Assembly (NCBI GenBank): GCA_944385265.1
Contig: CALWWO010000170.1
Span: 1-6,142 of the forward strand
Reading direction: 5' to 3'
Length of the DNA stretch: 6,142 nucleotides
Origin: an uncultured Oscillospiraceae bacterium
GTDB taxonomy: Bacteria; Bacillota_A; Clostridia; Oscillospirales; Oscillospiraceae
A program made the translations under genes and the position numbers. Within the stretch, counting starts at the first letter, position 1. Each line of letters opens with the position of its first letter. Below, one piece after another: positions 1 to 5,599 of this stretch. Below the pieces are notes generated by a model, which saw nothing but the letters and a program-made list of their open reading frames with translations, ran no database searches and had not been told where the DNA came from.

Positions 1-501
1 GTAGAAGATATTACCTCTGACAATGTCGCGCTGACCGACAAAGAAGCGCTTGAAAATGCTGAAAAAGAGCTCGAAACGGCTATATCCGAATTCGGCGATA
101 ATTATACCGAGGAAGAGCTCGCACATATCACGGAGACCCTTGACCGCATTAAAGATTCGCTTGCCGCTATAGCGAACGTCGAAACGGCAGCAGAACTTAT
201 CGCAAAGCTTCCGGTGGCGGACGACGTCAAGACCGCCGATGAGGAGGCTATAAAGGCGGCGCAGCAGGCGTATGACGCGCTGACCGACCATGAAAAAGAG
301 ATGGTCGCAGATGAGCATAAGGACAAACTCGTATCCGCACAGGAAGCGCTTGAGGACGCAAAGCTCAAAGAGCAGGAAAGCGGCGGCTCGCCCGGTACGG
401 GGGATAGCAATAACATTCTCCTCTGGATTGTAACAGGGGCGATAGCCTGCGGCGGTCTGATTTGTATCTTTTATAGGCGCAAGAAAAAATATAACGTATA
501 G
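1..501 (+). CDS. C-terminal part of a sortase-anchored surface protein (5' end outside window)
   Basis: The frame is open from base 1 to the TAG at 499-501, giving 166 visible residues with no credible start, so this is the tail of a larger exported protein. Residues 1 to about 122 form two charged, Ala/Glu/Lys-rich helical modules. The second contains AIKAAQQAYDALTDHEK (about 84-99), a pattern seen in the repeated helical spacer modules of large Clostridia surface proteins. The end has the layout of an LPXTG cell-wall sorting signal: a Gly/Ser linker, SPGTGD at 130-135, a hydrophobic segment at about 138-158, then the basic tail YRRKKKYNV. This predicts transpeptidation to the wall by a sortase, between Thr133 and Gly134. 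The motif is SPXTG rather than LPXTG. A GTG at 214 lies mid-module and has no ribosome binding site, so it is not a start. The ligand or enzyme activity would be encoded upstream and cannot be judged. Anchor call: fairly sure. Function: unknown. Confidence 0.85.
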   Translation, partial: VEDITSDNVALTDKEALENAEKELETAISEFGDNYTEEELAHITETLDRIKDSLAAIANVETAAELIAKLPVADDVKTADEEAIKAAQQAYDALTDHEKEMVADEHKDKLVSAQEALEDAKLKEQESGGSPGTGDSNNILLWIVTGAIACGGLICIFYRRKKKYNV

Positions 502-509
502 CGTTTGAG

Positions 510-602
510 ATGAGGTTTACCGACACGCGCTTTAACTGCCTGAGCAGAATTGACATGCCGGCGGTAGAGCAAGTCGCGCAAACCATATCAAAAGCCGCTT
601 GA
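510..602 (+). CDS. possible 30-residue ORF or gene remnant
   Basis: An ATG eight bases after the surface-protein stop opens a 30-codon frame ending in TGA at 600-602, just before the terminator hairpin. The peptide starts MRFTDTRFNCLSRID and ends in a helix-like stretch, VEQVAQTISKAA. There is no good Shine-Dalgarno sequence upstream; GTTTGAG at 503-509 is weak and too close. I do not recognise it. It could be a chance frame, the decayed end of a former gene, or a short peptide translated by reinitiation after the surface protein. Chance is the most likely explanation. Confidence 0.15.
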   Translation: MRFTDTRFNCLSRIDMPAVEQVAQTISKAA

Positions 603-604
603 AA

Positions 605-646
605 AAACGTAAAACCGGAAGGAAAAATCCTTCCGGTTTTATGTTT
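605..646. terminator. bidirectional intrinsic terminator between the surface-protein gene and nth
   Basis: Bases 611-622 (AAAACCGGAAGG) pair perfectly with 629-640 (CCTTCCGGTTTT) around a six-base AAAAAT loop. Pairing extends outward to 605/646 through A-T pairs and one G-T wobble, giving a stem of up to 18 bp. The stem is flanked by an A-run on the left and T-rich sequence on the right. It can therefore end transcripts from both converging genes, the surface protein (stop at 501) and nth (stop codon at 709-711). Confidence 0.9.
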
Positions 647-708
647 CTTTTCTTTCATCCGCCAAGAGCACCGCAAAAATATTTTGACCGCATGTCCCTA
701 AAGACCGA

Positions 709-1356
709 TTATTTCCCGTCCGACATGCTTTTTCCCGTGTCGCACAATTCGCGGATACAGCACTCTGAGCATTGCGGCTTTCTCGCCGTACATACGGCGC
801 GACCGTGGTGAACAAGCCGGTGACAGAAATCAGATGATTTTTCAGGCGGTAGAAGCTCGCGCAGGCGCAGCTCGATTTTTACGGGGTCCTTTGTATCGAC
901 AAGCCCAATGCGGTTGGACAGACGGATACAGTGCGTGTCCACGACGACGGCGCCGGGCTTATTGTACAGGTCGCCCAGTATCAGGTTTGCCGTTTTCCTC
1001 CCCACTCCGGGCAGTTTCAAAAGCTCTTCCATCGTATCGGGCACATGACCGCCGTATTTTTCTACGATCATTTTTGCTGCTCCCACGATATCGCGGGCTT
1101 TTGCGCGGAAAAATCCGCAGGAGCGTATGTATGTTTCAATATCGGCGGGCTCGGCTTCGGCAAACGCCTTGACAGATGGGAAAGCCTCAAACAGGGCTGG
1201 CGTGACTTTATTTACGCGCTCATCCGTGCATTGCGCCGCAAGCCTTACGGAAATAAGAAGCTGATAACCGTTTTCGTAATCCAGGGTGCATTGAGCGATA
1301 GGGTAAGCGTCTTCAAGCCGCCGCACGATCTCGGGTACATTTTTTTCAGGACACAT
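709..1356 (-). CDS. nth: endonuclease III (DNA glycosylase/AP lyase)
   Basis: Base-excision repair enzyme that removes oxidised pyrimidines and nicks the abasic site by beta-elimination. At 215 residues it matches the usual length (211 in E. coli). Visible hallmarks are the helix-hairpin-helix LPGVGRKTAN at 115-124 with the Schiff-base lysine K121, the catalytic aspartate D140 in VDTHCIRLSNR, and a [4Fe-4S] cluster site C189-X6-C196-X2-C199-X5-C205. The early segment LAAQCTDERVN (39-49) matches the conserved LSAQATD region. All key residues are present, so the enzyme should be active. The ATG is supported by GTGAGGT (1364-1370 on the reverse strand), 7 bases upstream. It diverges from rarA and converges on the surface-protein gene. 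A predicted promoter lies just upstream, giving a very short leader. MutY and other HhH glycosylases are less likely, because the length and cluster spacing fit Nth and there is no MutY C-terminal domain. Confidence 0.97.
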   Translation of the reverse strand: MCPEKNVPEIVRRLEDAYPIAQCTLDYENGYQLLISVRLAAQCTDERVNKVTPALFEAFPSVKAFAEAEPADIETYIRSCGFFRAKARDIVGAAKMIVEKYGGHVPDTMEELLKLPGVGRKTANLILGDLYNKPGAVVVDTHCIRLSNRIGLVDTKDPVKIELRLRELLPPEKSSDFCHRLVHHGRAVCTARKPQCSECCIRELCDTGKSMSDGK

Positions 1357-1376
1357 ATGCGTTACCTCACATGTTT

Positions 1377-1405
1377 TTTATACAGTATAGCACAGGAATC
1401 GACAA
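1377..1405 (-). promoter_or_regulatory. predicted sigma-A promoter of nth
   Basis: On the minus strand, TTGTCG (genome 1400-1405) is followed after exactly 17 bases by TATAAA (1377-1382). This matches 4/6 and 5/6 positions of the housekeeping consensus. An alternative -10, TATACT (1384-1389), has no matching -35. The inferred transcript would start only about 15 bases before the nth start codon, just ahead of its ribosome binding site. Confidence 0.5.
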
Positions 1406-1417
1406 GTTTAAATATTA

Positions 1418-1445
1418 TTGAAAAAAAGTATAAAAGTGCTATAAT
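1418..1445 (+). promoter_or_regulatory. predicted sigma-A promoter of rarA
   Basis: TTGAAA (1418-1423), a 16-base A/T-rich spacer, then a perfect TATAAT (1440-1445). The likely start point, around 1452, leaves a leader of under 20 bases that contains little more than the rarA ribosome binding site. The element sits back-to-back with the nth promoter, with 12 bases between the two -35 boxes. Confidence 0.7.
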
Positions 1446-1468
1446 TTTAAAAGAAAGGCGGTGAAAGT

Positions 1469-2734
1469 ATGTATCGTCCTTTGGCGGATGAGATCCGCCC
1501 CAAAACACTTGACGAGGTAATGGGGCAAAAGCACATTCTTGGTGAAAACGGACTTTTAAAGCGTATAATAGAGAGCGGGAATATTCCAAATATGATATTT
1601 TACGGTCCGAGCGGATGCGGTAAGACAACTGTCGCGCGGATAATTGCGGATTCGTCGAACAGGACGATGTATAAGCTCAATGCGACGACTGCGGGGCTGT
1701 CGGATATCAAGGATATCATCGCGGAGCTTGATACGATGATGGCGCCGAACGGGGTGCTTCTGTATCTTGACGAAATACAGTATTTCAATAAGCGTCAGCA
1801 GCAGTCGCTCCTCGAGTTTATGGAAAACGGTAAAATAACGCTTATAGCGTCGACTACCGAGAATCCGTTTTTTTATGTGTACAACGCGCTTTTGAGCCGC
1901 AGTACGGTGTTCGAATTCAAAGAGCTGCGCGCCGAGGATGTGCGCCCGGCTGTTGAAAGGGCGTTTGCGATATTGAAAGAGCGCACAAATGTAAAGCTTG
2001 CGCTTGAAGACGGGGTAATAGAGCATATAAGCGCCGCATGCGGCGGCGATGTAAGAAAGGCGATAAACTCGGCGGAGCTTCTTTTCTCGGCGTCCCGCCC
2101 TGACGATGATAATACCGTGACGATCACTATGGAAGACGCAGTCCAGCTTACCGGCAAAAGCGCCATGCGCTATGATAAAGACGGCGACAGCCACTACGAT
2201 ATAATATCGGCTCTTCAGAAATCGATAAGAGGATCTGATCCGGACGCAGCCGTCCACTATCTCGGCAGGCTTTTGGAGGCGGGCGATCTGATATCGCCGT
2301 GCCGCAGAATGATGGTAACGGCGGCGGAGGATATCGGGCTTGCATATCCGCAGGCAGTAGCCATCGTAAAGGCGTGCGTCGATTGCGCGCTGCAGCTCGG
2401 TCTTCCGGAGGCGCGGATACCGCTTGCCGAGGCGGCGATCCTGCTTGCAACGGCGCCGAAGTCAAATTCCGCAAACGAGGCGATAAGCCGTGCGATGTCC
2501 GATATAAAAAACGGCAAAAGCGGGGAAATACCGCGGCAGCTGCAAAACGTCCATGCGGAGACTACGGGACTGGAAACGGGGCAGAATTATTTATACCCGC
2601 ACAGCTATAAAAATCATTACGTCAAGCAGCAGTATCTGCCTGACGCCATCAAAAACGTAAAATATTACGAATATGGCGAGAATAAGACTGAGCAGGCAGC
2701 TAAAAAATATTGGGAACTCATAAAAGGAGAATAG
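1469..2734 (+). CDS. rarA: replication-associated recombination protein A, AAA+ ATPase
   Basis: RarA (MgsA; related to eukaryotic WRNIP1) is a clamp-loader-like AAA+ ATPase that acts at stalled replication forks and binds SSB and DNA ends. At 421 residues it is near the usual 420-450. Seen in the protein: the N-terminal RPKTLDEVMGQ box (10-20), Walker A GPSGCGKT (46-53), Walker B VLLYLDEI with D101/E102, a sensor-1 segment IASTTENP (126-133), a likely arginine finger R144 in LLSRSTVFEF, and sensor 2 GGDVRKAIN with R196. The C-terminal tetramerisation part runs from about YDKDGDSHYD (235-244) through AEDIGLA (286-292) to YLYPHSY (374-380), as in the family. The position usually written DEVHRFNK reads DEIQYFNK here, a substitution that should not harm ATP hydrolysis. 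The ATG has a purine-rich AAAGGCGGTGA site upstream (1454-1464). The gene is probably cotranscribed with the DUF951 gene behind it. RuvB and DnaX are excluded by the C-terminal domain. Confidence 0.97.
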   Translation: MYRPLADEIRPKTLDEVMGQKHILGENGLLKRIIESGNIPNMIFYGPSGCGKTTVARIIADSSNRTMYKLNATTAGLSDIKDIIAELDTMMAPNGVLLYLDEIQYFNKRQQQSLLEFMENGKITLIASTTENPFFYVYNALLSRSTVFEFKELRAEDVRPAVERAFAILKERTNVKLALEDGVIEHISAACGGDVRKAINSAELLFSASRPDDDNTVTITMEDAVQLTGKSAMRYDKDGDSHYDIISALQKSIRGSDPDAAVHYLGRLLEAGDLISPCRRMMVTAAEDIGLAYPQAVAIVKACVDCALQLGLPEARIPLAEAAILLATAPKSNSANEAISRAMSDIKNGKSGEIPRQLQNVHAETTGLETGQNYLYPHSYKNHYVKQQYLPDAIKNVKYYEYGENKTEQAAKKYWELIKGE

Positions 2735-2740
2735 AATGTG
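2724..2740 (+). promoter_or_regulatory. ribosome binding site fixing a GTG start for the DUF951 gene
   Basis: AAGGAGA (2724-2730) lies inside the last codons of rarA, 7 bases before a GTG at 2738. An overlapping ATG at 2736 is out of frame and hits a stop after five codons, so the GTG must be the working start. The site's placement over the rarA stop suggests translational coupling. Confidence 0.75.
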
Positions 2741-2938
2741 GATATTCGCGTAAACGATGTGCTCACGATGAAAAAAAAGCACCCGTGCGGCTCGAACAAA
2801 TGGATTGTTCTGCGCATAGGCGCCGATTTTAAGATGAGATGCACCGGCTGCGGGAGAGAGGTAATGAGCCCAAGAAGCAAGGTGGAAAAAAACGTTAAAA
2901 ATATAGAGCGTGGAGAAGCTTCACAGGATATCGTTTAG
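2738..2938 (+). CDS. DUF951 family small protein (YyzM-like)
   Basis: A 66-residue protein matching the Firmicutes DUF951 family: MDIRVNDVLTMKKKHPCGS at the start, then W22-I-V-L-R-I-G-A-D and K-M-R-C35-T-G-C38-G. The family is usually 60-70 residues long, so this copy is full length. C17 (with H15 just before it) plus the C35-X2-C38 pair suggest a small zinc-binding fold with a nucleic-acid-binding look, because K and R are abundant around SPRSKVEKNVKNI. The biological role is not known to me. The gene starts 3 bases after the rarA stop with its ribosome binding site inside rarA, so the two are very probably one operon and coupled. Its last 18 bases overlap the end of the convergent minus-strand gene. 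Family call: confident. Function: open. Confidence 0.9.
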   Translation: MDIRVNDVLTMKKKHPCGSNKWIVLRIGADFKMRCTGCGREVMSPRSKVEKNVKNIERGEASQDIV

Positions 2939-3664
2939 GATATCGCTCACCTCCGGATAATAGAAGAGAGCGGAGCTTATCCCGAATTTTGAAGCGACGC
3001 CCAGTTTCGATTTTATGCTGCGCGAGTTGTCGTATAAGACGAAATGCGCGCTGTTTCCCTGCCTGTAGTTGAAATAGTATGTACACAGCTCCTTTGAGAA
3101 AAAAGAAGCTCTTCTGTATTTGCGGTAAAGGTTATTAAACTCCTGCTTGGACAGTGAAACTCCCGTGCCGCTGCGCGCGGGAAGCGTGAAGTCCATGCGC
3201 AAGCGCTCGATGTCGAGCGCGATCCTGTCAGCGCCAAAAGCCGATATATGCTCCTGAAGGTGTCTTGAAAACGTACCGCCGGAAAGCGCCGTGCCGACGA
3301 GTATTTTGGCATGCCGCGTGTATGAGGCGACGTTTTCCCTGACAAAGAGCAAAAGCCCGTTTGACGCGAGATACTGATCCAGGTTTTGCGTTAGACGGCA
3401 TAGGACGGGCGGGGCGTTTTCCGCAATTTCAAGCAGTACTCCGCTGAAATTATGAACGGCGCATTCCTTGTATATCTCGTTTATAAGCACGGATATTTGC
3501 CCGTCGACGGCGCAGCTTGTGCAATCGACGCCCATTATGCCGCCGCTCAGCATGAGCGACCGTTCCGTTCGGTACAGATGAAAGCCGTTTCCTATCTTGT
3601 ATTCCATGTAAACAGGAGTGTATGCAGAGGATATATCCGGCGGCGCGACTACAAACAGTTTCAT
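2921..3664 (-). CDS. uncharacterised 247-residue protein, possible degenerate TIM barrel (GH18-like)
   Basis: I do not have a named function for this protein. It resembles, from memory only, hypothetical proteins of Oscillospiraceae-type genomes. The sequence alternates strand and helix as in an alpha/beta barrel: KLFVVA (2-7), LMLSGGIMGVD (37-47), a helix to about 70, FSGVLLEIAEN (73-83), LLLFVREN (104-111), AKILVGTALSGG (119-130), RIALDIERLRMDF (147-159), SAHFVLYD (205-212) and SALFYYPEV (231-239). FSGVLLEIAE sits where glycoside hydrolase family 18 has an fDGvdlDxE-type strand, but the catalytic acid pattern is not intact, so a non-catalytic or different role is likely. There is no signal peptide or membrane segment, so it is probably cytoplasmic. 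The ATG has GGAGAG 6 bases upstream (3671-3676 on the reverse strand). The 3' end overlaps the DUF951 gene by 18 bases. Reality of the gene: high. Fold: tentative. Confidence 0.85.
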   Translation of the reverse strand: MKLFVVAPPDISSAYTPVYMEYKIGNGFHLYRTERSLMLSGGIMGVDCTSCAVDGQISVLINEIYKECAVHNFSGVLLEIAENAPPVLCRLTQNLDQYLASNGLLLFVRENVASYTRHAKILVGTALSGGTFSRHLQEHISAFGADRIALDIERLRMDFTLPARSGTGVSLSKQEFNNLYRKYRRASFFSKELCTYYFNYRQGNSAHFVLYDNSRSIKSKLGVASKFGISSALFYYPEVSDILNDIL

Positions 3665-3723
3665 AATGATCTCTCCATTTCATAAACAGCTTTTATAGCC
3701 GGCAAAAGTCAAAATCACAGATA

Positions 3724-3748
3724 TGAGCGCCCGCGAGAGTAGCGCTCA
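3724..3748. repeat. inverted repeat in the divergent intergenic region
   Basis: TGAGCGC (3724-3730) and GCGCTCA (3742-3748) form perfect 7-bp arms around an 11-base spacer. It lies midway between the divergent 247-residue gene and the M24 peptidase gene, where their promoters must be. It has no T-run, so it is not an intrinsic terminator. An operator for a dimeric regulator, or a leader hairpin, is possible. Chance is also possible for arms this short. I found no clean -35/-10 pair for either gene in 3665-3812. Confidence 0.35.
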
Positions 3749-3812
3749 AAGGGCAGTCTGTAAAATAATATGAGCAGCAGCGAAACGATATAACATAAAC
3801 AGGAGGCAGAAA

Positions 3813-4877
3813 ATGAATAATATAGTAAAACTGCAAAACACATTAAAAGAAAAAAGCCTTGACGCGCTTATGCTGACAAGCGCCACAAACAGACTTTATG
3901 CGACGGGATTCACCTCATCAGCCGGAATAGCTGTAATAACACCGTCGCAGAGTTATTTCATAACGGACAGCAGGTATATCGAGGCGGCAGGCATTGCGAT
4001 AGGCGACGCGGCTGAGGTGCTGCTTGTAAAAGCCGGAAAAAACTATGTGGATTATATAAACGGCTTCGTCGCAAAGCACAGCATAAAGCAGCTTGGCTTT
4101 GAGGAGAGGGCGGTGTCGTATTCCGAATTCTGCGATTACAACGAGAAAATAAAAGCGGAGCTAGTGCCCGCTCAGGCTATCCTTGACGAGCTTCGGATGG
4201 TCAAGACTAAAGAGGAGCTCGATGTTATGATCAAGGCTCAGAGAATAGCGGAGGCGGCTTTTGACGACGTTTTGGGCATAATAGGTCCGGATAAGACAGA
4301 AAAGGATATAGAGGCGGAGTTTTTATATAGATTCGCAAAACACGGCGCCGACGGATATTCGTTCAAACCGATAGTCGTATCGGGCGAGCGCTCCAGCATG
4401 CCGCACGGAGTGCCGACAGGAGCGCTTGTAAGCGGATTTCTCACGATGGATTTCGGCGTGAAATATAACGGATACTGCTCCGATATGACAAGGACGGTGT
4501 GCGTTGGGAAACCGACAAAGGAAATGGAAAAGGTGTATTATACGGTGCTTGAAGCGCAGCAGACGGCGATTGCCGGCACAAAAGCAGGCATGACGGGGAA
4601 AGCGCTTGACGCATTAGCGCGCAATGTGATAGAAAAAGCAGGGTACGGAGAGTTTTTCGGTCACTCCTACGGGCACGGGCTTGGACTTGATGTCCACGAA
4701 GCGCCAAACGCTGCGCCGAGCAGTGAGGGTATACTTCCAGCGGGGGCTGTCGTGTCGGCGGAGCCGGGTATATACCTGCCGGGGAGATTTGGCGTCAGGA
4801 TAGAAGACTGTGTTTATATTACAGAAAACGGGTGCATAAATCTTATGAAAACGCCTAAAGAACTTTTGATAATATAG
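3813..4877 (+). CDS. M24 family metallopeptidase, Xaa-Pro aminopeptidase type (YqhT/PepP-like)
   Basis: Predicted cytoplasmic dimetal aminopeptidase releasing the first residue from Xaa-Pro peptides. At 354 residues it fits the short YqhT/YpdF-like group. The N-terminal creatinase-like domain covers about 5-125 (SLDALMLTSATNRLYATGF near the start), and the pita-bread catalytic domain covers about 130-354. All five metal ligands are visible: D213 in MDFGVKYNGY, D224 in CSDMTRTV, H288 in GHGLGLDVHE, E317 in AEPGIY and E331 in VRIEDCVYI. H198 in MPHGVPT and H295 in DVHE are the usual substrate-side histidines. The start is fixed by AGGAGG (3801-3806), 6 bases upstream of the ATG. It lies 104 bases before efp in the same direction, as yqhT does in Bacillus. 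It could instead be a methionyl or dipeptidase member of M24, but the PHGVPT and GHGLGLDVHE context favours Xaa-Pro cleavage. Confidence 0.93.
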   Translation: MNNIVKLQNTLKEKSLDALMLTSATNRLYATGFTSSAGIAVITPSQSYFITDSRYIEAAGIAIGDAAEVLLVKAGKNYVDYINGFVAKHSIKQLGFEERAVSYSEFCDYNEKIKAELVPAQAILDELRMVKTKEELDVMIKAQRIAEAAFDDVLGIIGPDKTEKDIEAEFLYRFAKHGADGYSFKPIVVSGERSSMPHGVPTGALVSGFLTMDFGVKYNGYCSDMTRTVCVGKPTKEMEKVYYTVLEAQQTAIAGTKAGMTGKALDALARNVIEKAGYGEFFGHSYGHGLGLDVHEAPNAAPSSEGILPAGAVVSAEPGIYLPGRFGVRIEDCVYITENGCINLMKTPKELLII

Positions 4878-4896
4878 GAAAAGTTGGATATTCCCC

Positions 4897-4925
4897 TTGC
4901 AAATAGGCTGTATATAGGGTAAAAT
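4897..4925 (+). promoter_or_regulatory. predicted sigma-A promoter of efp
   Basis: TTGCAA (4897-4902), a 17-base spacer, then TAAAAT (4920-4925), matching 4/6 and 5/6 of the consensus. It begins 19 bases after the peptidase stop, and there is no terminator in the gap. efp can therefore be read both from this promoter and by read-through. The inferred leader is about 50 bases and ends in the AGGAGGA site at 4968-4974. Confidence 0.6.
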
Positions 4926-4981
4926 ATGTGCGGAAACTTGGAGAGCTAAGGCTTTCTTACATATAACAGGAGGATAAAAGT

Positions 4982-5542
4982 ATGATAACAGCAGGCGATT
5001 TTAGAAACGGCGTAACATTTGAACTTGACGGTAAGGTCATGCAGGTAGTGGAATTTCAGCATGTAAAGCCGGGAAAGGGAGCCGCGTTCGTCCGCACTAA
5101 AATGAAGAATGTTATGACAGGCGCCGTGACAGAGACGTCGTTCAACCCAACGGATAAATTTGAAAATGCGTACGTAGAGCGCCGTGAAATGGAATACAGC
5201 TATAACGACGGCAATCTCTACTATTTTATGAATATGGAGACGTATGAGCTTGAGCCTGTGGACGAGAGCGTACTCGGTGACAATTTCAAGTTTGTAAAGG
5301 AAAACATGCCGTGCACGATCTATTCCTATAAGGGAAAGGTGTTCAATGTAGAGCCGCCCACGTTTGTTGATCTTGAAGTGACGCAGACGGATCCCGGTTT
5401 CAAGGGCGATACGGCTACAAACGTCACAAAGCCCGCTATCGTTGAAACAGGAGCGGAAGTCAAGGTGCCGCTATTTATTAACCCGGGCGATAAGATAAGA
5501 ATAGATACGAGAGTCGGCGAATATTTGGAGAGATCCAAATAA
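4982..5542 (+). CDS. efp: translation elongation factor P
   Basis: EF-P binds between the ribosomal P and E sites and speeds peptide-bond formation at polyproline stretches. At 186 residues it is full length. The three domains are visible: an N-terminal KOW-like domain (about 1-63), a middle OB domain (about 64-127) and a C-terminal OB domain (about 128-186) carrying the family signature [20 protein letters not shown] (156-175). The tip loop reads [12 protein letters not shown] (25-36), with the functional lysine at K32. This loop matches the Bacillus subtilis version, whose K32 carries 5-aminopentanol, more than the beta-lysylated E. coli form. No modification enzyme is present in the window. 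AGGAGGA lies 7 bases before the ATG. The upstream neighbour is an Xaa-Pro peptidase, the downstream one a zinc-ribbon protein. Confidence 0.98.
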   Translation: MITAGDFRNGVTFELDGKVMQVVEFQHVKPGKGAAFVRTKMKNVMTGAVTETSFNPTDKFENAYVERREMEYSYNDGNLYYFMNMETYELEPVDESVLGDNFKFVKENMPCTIYSYKGKVFNVEPPTFVDLEVTQTDPGFKGDTATNVTKPAIVETGAEVKVPLFINPGDKIRIDTRVGEYLERSK

Positions 5543-5562
5543 TATCGCTCGATTTGGAAAAG

Positions 5563-5568
5563 TATAAT
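5563..5568 (+). promoter_or_regulatory. isolated TATAAT -10-like hexamer between efp and the downstream gene
   Basis: A perfect TATAAT lies in the 57-base gap, 31 bases before the next start codon. There is no -35 box at the right distance (5540-5545 reads TAATAT) and no TGn extension. At most it gives weak extra transcription of the downstream gene, which more likely rides on the efp transcript. Confidence 0.25.
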
Positions 5569-5599
5569 ATTGAAGTCAGCTTGAGAAGGAGGAAAAAGA

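Noticed and set aside
214..501. GTG at 214 as the start of a 95-residue membrane protein
   Set aside because: The frame is open back to base 1, the upstream residues continue the same helical-module style, and there is no ribosome binding site before the GTG.
599..811. Plus-strand frame starting inside the terminator hairpin
   Set aside because: It reads through the hairpin and then antisense to the end of nth, with no ribosome binding site or recognisable protein.
1556..2257. 233-residue minus-strand open frame opposite rarA
   Set aside because: rarA has every family motif in this stretch. The antisense product is Arg/Tyr-rich with no domain and is a codon-bias shadow.
2736..2753. ATG at 2736 as the start of the gene after rarA
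   Set aside because: That frame stops after five codons. The GTG two bases later opens the full DUF951 protein.
4941..4956. GAGAGC/GCTTTC hairpin in the efp leader as an attenuator or riboswitch
   Set aside because: Only six pairs including a wobble, no T-run and no alternative structure, so it is within chance expectation.
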